A DNA stretch of 64,000 bases from CAZCTC01 sp964501335 (GCA_964501335.1 CAZCTC010000032.1:18351-82350), one strand, 5' to 3'. Shown: positions 43,287-52,844, counted from the first letter of the stretch. Made by a program: numbers and translations. The notes: generated by a model from the letters alone, not told the origin.

Positions 43287-44661
43287 AGAAGAGCTGTGGT
43301 ATGACGAAGTCTTCAGCGTCCTGGTGGCGCGCCTGCCCCTGCCGCAATTGCTGGCCGCCACGGCCGGCGACGTGCATCCACCCCTGTATTACCTTTTACT
43401 CAAAGCCTGGTTGTGGTTCTGGGCGGCGCTGCCGCTAGAAGCGGCGGCACGGTCTCTCTCGTTGTACCTCAGTCTTATCACCCTGATTCTCTTCGGGGTA
43501 GCGTTGCAGCGGTTGGGGCTGAGCCTGAAACAAATGGCAGTGGCCGGGATACTGGCGGTCTACTTTCCCAGCCTGATCTACTTTGCCGCCGAGGCCAGGA
43601 TGTACGCCTTGCTGGAATTCGAGGTGATGGCCGGATTGCTGGCCCTGACGGATCGCCGGTGGTGGGTGCGGATCTTCGGCGGCGGCTTCGCCCTGGGGGC
43701 GTTGGCCTGGACCCACAACGTGGGATTGTTCTATGCCGCCACCCTGGCCGGCATGACCCTGATCCTGCGTTGGAAGCAGCCGCGAGTGATCGGCGAGCTG
43801 GCCACGGCCGGCACGCTGGCGGCGGTAGCCTGGATGCCCTGGGCTGTGGTTCTGCTGAACCAGGTCAAAGCGACGCAGGCTGGATACTGGACCTGGCTGC
43901 CGGACGCGGGTACGCTGGCTTACATGGTATTTCGGGCGGTCTTTTATCCTACCTGGCTCCCGGGCGTCGATCCGCTCTGCCTGGTCATGATGCCGATATT
44001 GGCCTGGGCATTGATGCCGGCCTTATACCAGGCCGATCGGAAAGCCCCGGCGTTGCTGCTGGGGACGTTGGGACTGGCCTTGCTGCTGGTGGCGGTTTCC
44101 TGGGTTACCGGCGTGGGCATTCTGATGCACCGGTCGCTGGTGCCGGCAGCGTTCTTCCTGGCAGCCGCTCTATCTTTGCTTTGGGATCGGGCTGAGCAGC
44201 GACTGGTGCTGGCGACGTTGTTCCTGGGCTGTCTGGGAATGGACGCCGCCTATTTGAACGGCAAGCAGATCAGCGACAGCGCGATGTTACAAACGATCGC
44301 CGAGCAGGCGCAGCCGGGAGACATCCTGTACAGCTCCAATTCTTCCGCCCTGCCGGCGGTGCTCTATGCTGATCTTCCTGTCGTCTTCTTGCCGCCGGAT
44401 CCGGGGATTCGCGAAGGGCTTTCGTTACAGACCATGCAGGCTATAGGGCTGCCCCTGGCCAGACCCGCACAATTGCCGGCGGGCCGGATCTGGGTATTGA
44501 ACACGGTGCTTCCCCAAACAACACAAACAGAAATCCAGACCATGGAAGAATTTATCACGGTTTGCCCGGGGACGCTTATGGAATCTGTATCGGCTGACGG
44601 CGATGTAGCGCGGAGTGCATTATGGTTAATCGATCCATGCCCAACATTGTCGCAACGTTGA
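43246..44661 (+). CDS. GT39/ArnT-like glycosyltransferase
   Basis: About 471 residues, roughly eleven helices and a C-terminal soluble part. The first loop has the catalytic-acid motif ELWYDEVFS and HPPLYYLLLKAW, as in dolichyl/undecaprenyl-phosphate-mannose transferases (PMT, ArnT). It would attach a lipid-linked sugar to a protein or lipid outside the membrane. I prefer ATG 43246; GTG 43171 in the same frame would add a full first helix. Overlaps the FtsK-type gene by 40 bases. Confidence 0.78.
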   Translation: MPGLALRVYLALFKEELWYDEVFSVLVARLPLPQLLAATAGDVHPPLYYLLLKAWLWFWAALPLEAAARSLSLYLSLITLILFGVALQRLGLSLKQMAVAGILAVYFPSLIYFAAEARMYALLEFEVMAGLLALTDRRWWVRIFGGGFALGALAWTHNVGLFYAATLAGMTLILRWKQPRVIGELATAGTLAAVAWMPWAVVLLNQVKATQAGYWTWLPDAGTLAYMVFRAVFYPTWLPGVDPLCLVMMPILAWALMPALYQADRKAPALLLGTLGLALLLVAVSWVTGVGILMHRSLVPAAFFLAAALSLLWDRAEQRLVLATLFLGCLGMDAAYLNGKQISDSAMLQTIAEQAQPGDILYSSNSSALPAVLYADLPVVFLPPDPGIREGLSLQTMQAIGLPLARPAQLPAGRIWVLNTVLPQTTQTEIQTMEEFITVCPGTLMESVSADGDVARSALWLIDPCPTLSQR

Positions 44662-46694
44662 TCGCCCGGCTGCGGCCGTCGCCGGTATCGCCGGTGCAAA
44701 ATGCGCCGGATGACGCACCGGTGGCGGAAGATGTGCCGCCTATGGCTGAACCTGGACCTGTGCCGGCGGCGAAACCGGGACTGTGGGCCTGGCTGAAGTT
44801 TGCCCGGCCGGAATCTGAGGAAGAACATCAGGACAGGATGGACCGGGCTGATGAAAAGCGCCGGGCCAAAGAGCAGCAGGAGCTGGAGCGCAACAAGCTC
44901 AAGGTCACGCGCCGGCTGAAGCGCGATTTGCAGCGGGAGATGAACCGGGCCATCAAGCGGCTCATTGCCAGACTTACTCAGATGGAGCTTGCCTGGTTCT
45001 CTGCCGGCAAGAACAAGAAGATTTCCCGGTTGCAATTTGTGGAAAAGGTGGCCACGCCGGCCGCCATCTATTTGCGTGTCGATACGGTGCGGATGCCGAG
45101 GGGCGTCAAAACCTCGGACATCGACCAGCCGGAAGTCTTGCAGGATCTCGGGCTTTCGGTGGGCGCACCGGTGCGGGCATATACGCATTACGAACACGGC
45201 TTCTGGTTGATCGTGGAACGGGCCAACGGTTTGGCCTCGATTCCGAACTATTTGGAATACTCCGAAGTCGCCAATCTGATGCCTGACAGCGCCCGCATGA
45301 CGGATATTCCCCTGGGGATGGGGTCCAACCAGCGTTTTTACCATTTCGACCTGGCCGAGGCTCCGCATGTCCTGGTTGCCGGGGCGACCGGCTTCGGCAA
45401 GTCGGTCATGATCCACAACTTGCTGACCGGCCTGATGCGCCGGGCGAAACCTTCCCAGGTGCGCCTGGTGCTGTGCGACCTGAAAGGCGGCATCGAGCTG
45501 GGTGTCTATGAGGGCGTGCCGCACCTCTACGATCAGCGCCGGCAGTCGAAGCTGGAGACCCTGCCGGAGCCGGAAGAAGGGACAGCGGAAACAGTGGACA
45601 TCGATAACCTGGCCTGGATTGACGCGACTACCGCTCCGGTTCCCGAAGCGCCAGGGAAAAAGAAAACCTTCGTCATCGAGCCACGGGTCTACGACCGGCG
45701 GGAAGATGTGGCTCCGATCCTGCAACAGCTCTATTACGAGCTGGAGCGGCGGAACCAGCTCTTTAAAAAGGACCACGTCCGCGACCTCAACGGCTGGAAC
45801 TACAAGCACCACGGCCCGCGCTATTTGCCCCGGATCATCTGTGTGATCGACGAGATTGCCAATGTGATGCTGGACAAAAAGGAACGCACCGAAGTGGAAC
45901 GCCTGCTGGCCGACATCGCGGCCCGAGGCAGAGCGCCGGGCATCCACCTGGTGATTGCCACCCAGCGGCCGAGCGTCGATGTGATCACCGGCCTGATCAA
46001 AGCCAACTTCCCGACGCGCATTGCCTTCAATACGGCCTCGCAGGCCGACAGCCGCGTTATCCTGGATAACTCGGCCGCGTCCGGTCTGGGCGTGCCGGGG
46101 CGCCTGATCTTCCAGCAGGATCAGAAGCACTTTGTGTGCCAGGCGCCGTTCGTCAGCGAGTCCTTTGTCCAGGATTTGGTGGGCAATCTTATCGAAGGTA
46201 AGGTGATTGAAGAAGTCCACCACAGCGTCAGCCGGCAGGATATGGCGCGGTATGTCTTGGCGGAAGAGGCCGGGTATCTGGGCATCGACCGGATCTACGC
46301 CCGCTTCCGCGGGCAGGGGATCACCCATGAAGATGTGCGAAACTGGGTCGCGGAGATCCAGGTGAGGAAAGAGCCTTTGCAGGTAGACGACAAATTCTAT
46401 GGGCTTCAGACCGACAAGCGCGGCCGGCTGCGTCTGGTAGAGCTGGGGCCGGACGGCAAACCGGTCATTCCCCAGGTAACGCCGGAAGATCTCTTCCGCT
46501 GGGCCTTGGAAGAGAACGAAGGAAAGTTCGACAGCAGAACCGTTTATAAGGCTTATCGACAATCTATCAGCAAGGCTACGGTTGAAAATATCGGCTCTGA
46601 ATATGAAGGCAAAGAAATCAAGATAGGCCGGAAGGTTTACCGATTAGACGCTGCTCAAGGAAGAACTCCAAGAAAATTAGTTTTAGTGGAGTAA
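44622..46694 (+). CDS. FtsK/SpoIIIE-type DNA translocase, TraB-like
   Basis: 690 residues. A basic helical N-terminal region (about 60-125) without clear membrane helices, then the FtsK motor: Walker A GATGFGKS near 255, Walker B CVIDEIANVML near 406, and HLVIATQRPSVDVITGLIK. A C-terminal winged-helix-like segment (ALEENEGKFDSRTVYKAYR) may bind DNA. In Streptomyces elements one such protein (TraB/TraSA) moves double-stranded DNA between cells. No VirB4-like ATPase or VirD4-type partner is seen here, so this is the only candidate transfer motor. Confidence 0.9.
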   Translation: MVNRSMPNIVATLIARLRPSPVSPVQNAPDDAPVAEDVPPMAEPGPVPAAKPGLWAWLKFARPESEEEHQDRMDRADEKRRAKEQQELERNKLKVTRRLKRDLQREMNRAIKRLIARLTQMELAWFSAGKNKKISRLQFVEKVATPAAIYLRVDTVRMPRGVKTSDIDQPEVLQDLGLSVGAPVRAYTHYEHGFWLIVERANGLASIPNYLEYSEVANLMPDSARMTDIPLGMGSNQRFYHFDLAEAPHVLVAGATGFGKSVMIHNLLTGLMRRAKPSQVRLVLCDLKGGIELGVYEGVPHLYDQRRQSKLETLPEPEEGTAETVDIDNLAWIDATTAPVPEAPGKKKTFVIEPRVYDRREDVAPILQQLYYELERRNQLFKKDHVRDLNGWNYKHHGPRYLPRIICVIDEIANVMLDKKERTEVERLLADIAARGRAPGIHLVIATQRPSVDVITGLIKANFPTRIAFNTASQADSRVILDNSAASGLGVPGRLIFQQDQKHFVCQAPFVSESFVQDLVGNLIEGKVIEEVHHSVSRQDMARYVLAEEAGYLGIDRIYARFRGQGITHEDVRNWVAEIQVRKEPLQVDDKFYGLQTDKRGRLRLVELGPDGKPVIPQVTPEDLFRWALEENEGKFDSRTVYKAYRQSISKATVENIGSEYEGKEIKIGRKVYRLDAAQGRTPRKLVLVE

Positions 46695-46700
46695 CGCAAC

Positions 46701-46860
46701 TTGTGTCCCGGATTCGTGTGCCTGATTTATGCAAGCGGGACACAAGACACAACAAAACGTAACATTTAACATTTTTCACCTTTGTGTCCCGTGTCTTGTG
46801 TCCCAAATATTGTAGGCTAACTGCCCACCCTGGACACAGGCAAAAGTTTTCAGGACACAA
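46701..46860. repeat. Cluster of TTGTGTCC/GGACACAA repeats after ftsK-like gene
   Basis: Exact octamers at 46701, 46738 (inverted), 46782, 46796 and 46853 (inverted), plus near matches at 46832 and in GACACAA extensions. In Streptomyces plasmids the TraB-binding clt locus is also an array of 8-bp repeats close to traB. The same site could instead be an operator for the next operon. Confidence 0.6.
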
Positions 46861-46880
46861 GACACAAAAAATGGAGCCTT

Positions 46881-47063
46881 ATGGAAACCATAACTGAAAC
46901 TCAAACCTATACCACCACGATTTACACCACGATCTTACCATCGGGTGGGCAAGGGGTGGTGATTGCGCGAGCCGACTTTGGGGATCTGTTGATTCTCTCG
47001 GCATTGCTGCTGCTGGTCTTCATCCAGTTTGCACGCTGGACCCGCGAGTGGGGGCGGCGATGA
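46881..47063 (+). CDS. Small single-helix membrane protein
   Basis: 60 residues: a Thr-rich N-terminus (probably outside), one helix about 35-50 and a basic end TREWGRR. First of a tightly coupled series of tiny membrane proteins, reminiscent in style of Spd spread proteins but not recognisably homologous. Confidence 0.65.
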   Translation: METITETQTYTTTIYTTILPSGGQGVVIARADFGDLLILSALLLLVFIQFARWTREWGRR

Positions 47064-47167
47064 TGATTATTGTTTTGGGATTGCTGGTGTTGTTTCCGGT
47101 GTCCATTGTCGCCGATATGATGGGCGTCATCATGGTTCGTTTGTGGAAGATGTGGGGCGCGTCATGA
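47060..47167 (+). CDS. 35-residue membrane peptide
   Basis: Read from the bases: MMIIVLGLLVLFPVSIVADM then MGVIMVRLWKMWGAS. ATGA overlaps at both ends (47060-47063 and 47164-47167) make translation likely despite the size. Confidence 0.6.
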   Translation: MMIIVLGLLVLFPVSIVADMMGVIMVRLWKMWGAS

Positions 47168-47337
47168 TCGGCGACTTTGAAGCCTTTGCGGCGGTGGTCG
47201 CCCGGCCGTTGGTGGAGCTGGCGGTCGGTGTTGTTATCGGGATCACATTGACTTTATCGGCAGTGACTCCGTTTCGGGCCTGGATTGCCCGACAATCCGC
47301 AGCCGAAACGTCTCACGAGAAAGGAGGGGAACAGTAA
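47164..47337 (+). CDS. Small single-helix membrane protein
   Basis: 57 residues with one helix (VELAVGVVIGITLTLSAV) and a charged C-terminus. Coupled to the previous peptide. Confidence 0.65.
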   Translation: MIGDFEAFAAVVARPLVELAVGVVIGITLTLSAVTPFRAWIARQSAAETSHEKGGEQ

Positions 47338-47410
47338 ATTTCGCGGTTTAATCTGTGGTCATTTGTACACCCCAAAAAAACAAATTCATTATCAGGCACA
47401 GGAGGATGCC

Positions 47411-47563
47411 ATGCCTACGATTTCGATCGATACCAATTTGATCTTCAGCTACGCTTCGAGCGTAGTCACCATGATGATGCCTGTAGTCGGCATCAGCGCC
47501 GGATTCGGGCTGGGCTTCGGCCTGGTCAATAAGATCTCCGGCATGTTCAGTCACGCCATCTAA
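47411..47563 (+). CDS. 50-residue Gly-rich membrane protein, pilin-like in size
   Basis: One hydrophobic segment with Gly pattern (MMPVVGISAGFGLGFGLV) behind AGGAGG. Size and composition recall small pilins or holin-like peptides, but there is no specific motif. Confidence 0.6.
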   Translation: MPTISIDTNLIFSYASSVVTMMMPVVGISAGFGLGFGLVNKISGMFSHAI

Positions 47564-47577
47564 CCGGAGCATTCACC

Positions 47578-48054
47578 ATGCCCAAGCGGCGCACAGTCAT
47601 TACCCTGGACCCGGAGTATGTGCCCTGGCAGGCCGGGGCTCCCGATCCGGTAAGGCTGCGGCGGCCGCCGCGGCCGAAGTGGTTCTTTCTCGTTAAGGTC
47701 GGGATTTTCATCGTTGGCTTTTTGGGATTGGCGCTGTTCACAGCGTTCTCGCGGCAGGCTCCGGGCGCTGCGCCCCAGACGCAGCCGCCCGCGCCTGGCC
47801 CCACTTTGGCTCCGCTGGTCACGGCCGATCCCAACAGTGAGGCCCTGATTTACTACGGGGGCAAAGCCGGGACCGTCACGTTGGGCTTCACGGCCGGGAC
47901 GAAGGCTTTCACCTGCGAGACCTATCAGGTGGCCGGCGATGACGGGCAGATCTTTGCCGCCGGCGACACGAAGCTGGGGCCCAACATTTCCATGTATCGC
48001 TATGCTTCGGGCTTCATCGTTTGCGACGGTGTGCGCAGTGAGGTGGTGCCGTGA
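47578..48054 (+). CDS. Single-pass membrane protein with exported domain
   Basis: 158 residues: basic cytoplasmic start, a helix at about 38-57, a Pro-rich spacer and an exported beta domain with two Cys (FTCETY, FIVCDG). Its TGA overlaps the next start by 4 bases, so it is coupled to the CAP-domain protein. Confidence 0.65.
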   Translation: MPKRRTVITLDPEYVPWQAGAPDPVRLRRPPRPKWFFLVKVGIFIVGFLGLALFTAFSRQAPGAAPQTQPPAPGPTLAPLVTADPNSEALIYYGGKAGTVTLGFTAGTKAFTCETYQVAGDDGQIFAAGDTKLGPNISMYRYASGFIVCDGVRSEVVP

Positions 48055-49562
48055 AACGCCTGGCGTTTTCGGTGGGGTTGGCTTTGGCGTTGCTGGCGCT
48101 CTGGACGGGCCTGATCTATGCGCAGGTGCTCTGGGAATGGCATGAAGGCGATGATTGCGGCCTGTGGAACGATCCCACCTGCGGCGTTTCCGGCTATGCA
48201 GTCGTGAGCGGCACGTCGGGTTACAACGGCATCGTCATTACCACGTCCTATTGCAGTCAAGGGGTGGTCTCGGTCACGGCCAGCGGCGGCTATCCCGGCT
48301 ATTTCGGGATGATCTGGAATGAGACCACCGTCCTGACTGACATTGAGAGCACTCCGGGAACCTTTACCTTTACGACGCAATTCCACGGCAGCGGAAACGA
48401 CGAGCTTATCCTGCACTCTTACTATTACACCAATCCCGTCTTGAACACCATTCAGGTCACCGATGTAGTTCTGGATTGCCAGGGGACGACGGAGATGGAT
48501 CTGTTGACCCAATTGATAGCCTTGCTCCAGGCCCTCCTTGAGGCCATCGGCGACTTGCTGACCGCCATCGCCGACCTGATCAGTTCCATCATCGGCCTGG
48601 GCGGGCAGATCGATACCCTGACTTCGGCGCTGGCCACGCCGGTCTATTCCCCCATCGAAGAGCCGGAATCCCCTACGGTACAACCCACCGCGCCGCCGGA
48701 CATCGTGACCGAACCCGGTCAGTTGACCGTGCTCTACCTGCCGATCGTGGCCAAACAGGGAATCACGGCCACGCGCTCTTCCACCTGGCTGGCGCAGCTC
48801 AACCTTTGTCGCAGCCTGGCCGGGCAGAGTGAAGTCAGTGAAGATTCCAACAGTTCCAGCGAAGCGGCGGCCCACGCAGTCTATCTGGTGCGCAACGACG
48901 AGAGCGGCCACGAGGAAAACCCCTTGCATCCAGGCTACAGCGCGGCCGGCGCGGCGGCGGGGATGCGCAGCGACATCTTGACGGACGGCAATGTGCTGGG
49001 CCGCAGCGATGAATCCGCCGTCCAGGAGCTATGCTCCAATCCCTTCTACATCCTGGGGCTGATCGATCCCAGACTGAGCGCCGCCGGCTACGGCAGCGCC
49101 CTGGACGGCGCCGGCGCGGTGCGCATGGCGGCGGTCTTGGATGTGAGCCGCCAGGGACAGCCGGCGGCCTGGCCGGTGCGGTTCCCCGGATCCGGGCAGA
49201 CGGTGCCGTTGCAGATCGCCCGCAGCCTGACCTCGACGCAACTGCTCCCCGATCCCCGGCCCGGGTGCGACCTGGCCGGCGCGGCCGGCCTGCCCATCGT
49301 CCTGATGCTGGGTCACACCCCCATGGATATCTTCGTCTCGGATTCATCGCTGACATTCAACGGCAGCCCGGTCGATTACTGCCTATTCAGCGATCACACT
49401 TACATTGACTTCAACAGCGACTGGCAATATCTGGGCCGGTTCCTGCTGGGCCGCGTGGGGGGAATCGTCATGTTGCCGGTCGCGCCATTGACGACGGGAA
49501 CCTATGCCGTCTCGATTACCGCCAATGAAACCGTCTATGCCTGGTCATTTACCGTTCAGTGA
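48051..49562 (+). CDS. Exported CAP/SCP-domain protein
   Basis: 503 residues. Signal peptide (1-24), a beta domain with several Cys (about 30-145), a hydrophobic heptad segment (about 150-190, LLTQLIALLQALLEAIGDLL), a Pro-rich linker with VLYLPIVAKQ, then a CAP superfamily domain: LNLCRSLAG, EAAAHAVYLVRNDESGHEE and AAGMRSDILTDG. CAP domains are found in secreted proteins across life; here it could bind envelope components at the donor surface. Role in transfer is inference. Confidence 0.72.
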   Translation: MKRLAFSVGLALALLALWTGLIYAQVLWEWHEGDDCGLWNDPTCGVSGYAVVSGTSGYNGIVITTSYCSQGVVSVTASGGYPGYFGMIWNETTVLTDIESTPGTFTFTTQFHGSGNDELILHSYYYTNPVLNTIQVTDVVLDCQGTTEMDLLTQLIALLQALLEAIGDLLTAIADLISSIIGLGGQIDTLTSALATPVYSPIEEPESPTVQPTAPPDIVTEPGQLTVLYLPIVAKQGITATRSSTWLAQLNLCRSLAGQSEVSEDSNSSSEAAAHAVYLVRNDESGHEENPLHPGYSAAGAAAGMRSDILTDGNVLGRSDESAVQELCSNPFYILGLIDPRLSAAGYGSALDGAGAVRMAAVLDVSRQGQPAAWPVRFPGSGQTVPLQIARSLTSTQLLPDPRPGCDLAGAAGLPIVLMLGHTPMDIFVSDSSLTFNGSPVDYCLFSDHTYIDFNSDWQYLGRFLLGRVGGIVMLPVAPLTTGTYAVSITANETVYAWSFTVQ

Positions 49563-49569
49563 GGGCCTT

Positions 49570-52296
49570 ATGAGAATTGGAAAGTGTAAAACTGGAAGAT
49601 TGCTGGCAGTGCTCTGGACGCTGTTCGTTCTCAGCGCCGGGTTGCTCATTGTTTTGCCTCAAAGGGTGGCGGCAGCGCCAGCCCCGGTTCAGGCTGCCCA
49701 GCCGGCGGCGATGACCGTAACGACGGGAACCTATCGTCCCTTCCAGGTCTATGAATCCTCGAACGGTTTCTTCTCCTGCGCCAACCCGGCCGACGGCACG
49801 CTGGTTCAGACAATCAGTGGATGTTTTTCTCACGACATCCGCACCTGGGTCGACGGCAGCAATAACTACAAACGGTATTTCATCTGCGCGGGCTCCAGCC
49901 CCACGCTGACCGTCCATATGGCCGTGTCATCGACGGTATCCTCTTACTGGGGCAGCGGTTGTAATGCCTACGTCCGCTACCATTCCCTCGACGCTGTATG
50001 GCCAGAAGTCGGCATCTATTTTCTCAACGGTCCATGGAACACATTGGTCCAGACGACAACTTCGGTGTTGGTCCTCAACGAAAGTGCGAATGTTTCGACC
50101 ACGCTGGTGGAAATGCAGGCCGACGACTTCGGCCGGGGGCCGGATGATCGCACCGGCTACGCTCATGTGCAGATCTGCGATCCCCAATTCACCATTCCCG
50201 TGACGCCTACCGAGTGTATGATGACGCTGGAAGATTTCGGCCTGAATGCCGGCGACATCCTGCCTCGTAGCTCCATGGCCAATGCCGCGGCGACCATGGT
50301 GCTCACACCGGGCGGCTATGTCGCCAATGTGGTACTGGAGGCTCCCATGATGGGAGCCAACTACTTTGTCGAAGGCGGTACATCCAGTTCCAAGGAATAC
50401 GTGGTGGCGGGCCAGACGGCGATTGCCCACCGCATGTTGCTCTATCCCAACGATGTCATTACGATGGGCCCCGGCGACCTGGGACCGGTGCGGATCTGGA
50501 ACTTTTGCCTTAACCCAGGGGATACGCCCTGCCTTTGGCCCGGCTGGCCGGGGCCGGACCCGATGACTCTGCCGCCCACCGTCACCGTCGACAATGTGAT
50601 GGTTCCTGGAAGAAACACCGGAAACTGGAAGCCGGTTACCTCCACAACTCCCATTACCATTCCAATCTACGACGGCACCTGGGGCGGGGGCGGAGGCGGG
50701 ACTGATCCGGTGGTGATGGGCTTTGGGGCGACGACGCCGATTACTTGGCAACCCGGCGGCGAGTTGCCCGGACAGATGCCGGAGATCTGCCAACAATACC
50801 TGCAGAATCCCACCGATCCCAAACTGCGGGTCTACTGGTGGATGTGCGCCGGCTACAGCGGCGCCGGCGACAACTTCGGCGATCCGCTGGATTCCTACGC
50901 TTCGACCGGAGACGATCTGACGGCCAAACAACTGGTTCTCGAATTCACGACTATCAGCGAAAAAGGGACCATTCTCTATGTCACTATCGATGCCGGAAAC
51001 GGCGACAAGTTAACCCATCGGCTGGATGTAGTCAAAGGAACGCAGCGGCTTTCGATCAACATGGAACCTTTTGCCGAGCGCCGGGTCAAGTTCACCTTCC
51101 GATCGGTAGCCGCGGTAACCCTCAAGGACTTCTGTTTCACCTTCGGCAGCGGCTACATGGGAGCCCGGCGCGATCGCTTCTTCTGGCACCCTGTCTGTGA
51201 GCGGGATTGGGAAATCAAGGAAGCTTATCGCGGGGCCTTCCCGGCTATGACCATTGGTCGCAATACCCCGGGCATCCCGGTCCATGCCATCGGCGCTGGG
51301 ACGATCCGCCCCTTTTCAATGTCGGGAGGGCCGGGGTTTGCTAACCCAGGTTTGATACTCAACGGGAAGCTTTACACCAACTGCGTTTACATTGACCATG
51401 GGAAATACCTCTACGACGATGTTACCAATATGCAGGCCACCTCGATTTATTGTAACGTGGAACAAGGCGCTGAGTCGGCGCGGCCGGTCAGTGTGAAACG
51501 TGGAGCCTTGATCGGGCATACTATGTCGCACAATGAGGGGAATGCGGTGGTAGCCTTGCAGATCGGCGGGATTCTGGTTGATCCAGAACCCTATTACGGC
51601 GCCTATCCGGACTGCCGCAGCGCCCATATCGTCATCGACCTGTTGCCGACCTGCGACGGGGAAAACGGAAACGGCACCTTTATTGCTCCCAAATATCATC
51701 CAGAATTACCTGAAGTGCCGTCTGTTGAATTTACCTGGGAACTCAACGTGTATCTGGGACGAATCTCAGGCGCGGCATTGCGCTGGTTGGGCCAGCTGGC
51801 GGTCTGGTTGGTCCTTCAGCTTTACGATTACCTGATCTATCCGGCATTATGCGCCTTTGTCAGAGTCTACAATTCCTGGGCCGGTTCATTTGAGGATATC
51901 GTCAACAGTGCAATCGACTTGTGGGACGTGGTAGGCGTCTTCATCTATCGGCTCTGGATGGTGGCCAAACATATCCTGATGCGGTTGGGCGAGCTGTTCA
52001 TGGGCATTATGACGGCGATCTTCAGCTATGCAGACGGCACGATTTGTATCAAGAACGTCATGATCTACTTCGTGCAGGCCCTGTACTACTCGGCCATCGC
52101 CTCGGCGGATATTTCAGGCGACCTGAATGCCAACAGCGGCTTTGCCCTGGGCCTCGCGATCATCAACTCCACCGTGGCCTCGACCTTTATGTTGCCCATG
52201 ACCATGCTGCTGATTGCTTGGCTGGGGCGGAAGCTGGTCGTTTGGACCATCAACAAGTTCGCCCGGACCTTCCGATCAGGAACAGGAGAAAAATGA
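49570..52296 (+). CDS. Large exported protein with degenerate M23 domain and membrane tail
   Basis: 908 residues from ATG 49570. Signal peptide (1-35), a long beta-rich exported region with a Gly-rich spacer near residue 375, then around 555-680 a LytM/M23-like fold: GIPVHAIGAGTI, CVYIDHGKYLY, VKRGALIGHTMSHNEGNAV, GGILVDPEPYY. The HLH zinc motif expected before the last strand reads VAL, so peptidase activity is probably lost. The last 180 residues hold about five helices. A membrane-bound, peptidoglycan-facing scaffold for a transfer channel is a reasonable guess. Confidence 0.7.
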   Translation: MRIGKCKTGRLLAVLWTLFVLSAGLLIVLPQRVAAAPAPVQAAQPAAMTVTTGTYRPFQVYESSNGFFSCANPADGTLVQTISGCFSHDIRTWVDGSNNYKRYFICAGSSPTLTVHMAVSSTVSSYWGSGCNAYVRYHSLDAVWPEVGIYFLNGPWNTLVQTTTSVLVLNESANVSTTLVEMQADDFGRGPDDRTGYAHVQICDPQFTIPVTPTECMMTLEDFGLNAGDILPRSSMANAAATMVLTPGGYVANVVLEAPMMGANYFVEGGTSSSKEYVVAGQTAIAHRMLLYPNDVITMGPGDLGPVRIWNFCLNPGDTPCLWPGWPGPDPMTLPPTVTVDNVMVPGRNTGNWKPVTSTTPITIPIYDGTWGGGGGGTDPVVMGFGATTPITWQPGGELPGQMPEICQQYLQNPTDPKLRVYWWMCAGYSGAGDNFGDPLDSYASTGDDLTAKQLVLEFTTISEKGTILYVTIDAGNGDKLTHRLDVVKGTQRLSINMEPFAERRVKFTFRSVAAVTLKDFCFTFGSGYMGARRDRFFWHPVCERDWEIKEAYRGAFPAMTIGRNTPGIPVHAIGAGTIRPFSMSGGPGFANPGLILNGKLYTNCVYIDHGKYLYDDVTNMQATSIYCNVEQGAESARPVSVKRGALIGHTMSHNEGNAVVALQIGGILVDPEPYYGAYPDCRSAHIVIDLLPTCDGENGNGTFIAPKYHPELPEVPSVEFTWELNVYLGRISGAALRWLGQLAVWLVLQLYDYLIYPALCAFVRVYNSWAGSFEDIVNSAIDLWDVVGVFIYRLWMVAKHILMRLGELFMGIMTAIFSYADGTICIKNVMIYFVQALYYSAIASADISGDLNANSGFALGLAIINSTVASTFMLPMTMLLIAWLGRKLVVWTINKFARTFRSGTGEK

Positions 52297-52844
52297 AACG
52301 GTTCATGTTGGCTGTGTTGGTAGGGTTATTAATTCTACAGGCGACGCCGGTGCGGGCGGCCGAGCCCACGCCGCCGCCGGATGGACAGTCTGGCACGACC
52401 GCGGCAGAGCAGCCCAGCGAAGACTCTGCCTGGCAATGGATTGCAGCCATCGACAAGTTTTTCGCCCCGGCCTTTGCCTGGATCGGCAAGGCTGTCTCTG
52501 CCGGCATCGTCTACCAGGTGCAGAGTTGCGGGATTGTAGACGGCGGTTATCGGCCAAGCAGCAGCCCGATCCGGCCGGCGCAGGTCTCGGATCAGCCCTC
52601 ACTGCCCGAAATGGCCTGGGCGCTGGGGCAATCGCTGGGGGCGCCGGTGGCCTACATGCGGGCGCTCAAGCGCGAGGGCGTGGATGTGTTGTTCATCAAT
52701 GTCCTGGTGGGCTTCGTCCTGGCCGCCGTGATCTGGGTGGCGCTCGTTCAGGCGTTGATATGGACGATTATGCTGGCGATTGCCGCCCTAAAGCTGATTA
52801 TCAGCGTCGGGAAGTTTGTTTTGCATCTGATACGAGGAGGCTGA
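52293..52844 (+). CDS. Exported/membrane protein, unknown
   Basis: 183 residues: signal peptide (1-22), Pro/Gly spacer, amphipathic middle and one strong C-terminal helix (INVLVGFVLAAVIWVALVQALIWTIML). ATGA overlap with the large gene before it. Probably part of the same envelope complex. Confidence 0.62.
   Translation: MKRFMLAVLVGLLILQATPVRAAEPTPPPDGQSGTTAAEQPSEDSAWQWIAAIDKFFAPAFAWIGKAVSAGIVYQVQSCGIVDGGYRPSSSPIRPAQVSDQPSLPEMAWALGQSLGAPVAYMRALKREGVDVLFINVLVGFVLAAVIWVALVQALIWTIMLAIAALKLIISVGKFVLHLIRGG

Noticed and set aside
44364..46562. 732-codon minus-strand frame opposite the FtsK-type gene
   Set aside because: Antisense to intact Walker A/B motifs of the plus-strand gene; no recognisable domain and no ribosome site.
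47411..47563. Type IV secretion VirB2 pilin call
   Set aside because: Size and hydrophobicity fit, but there is no signal sequence, no VirB2 motif and no VirB4/VirB6 partner to support it.
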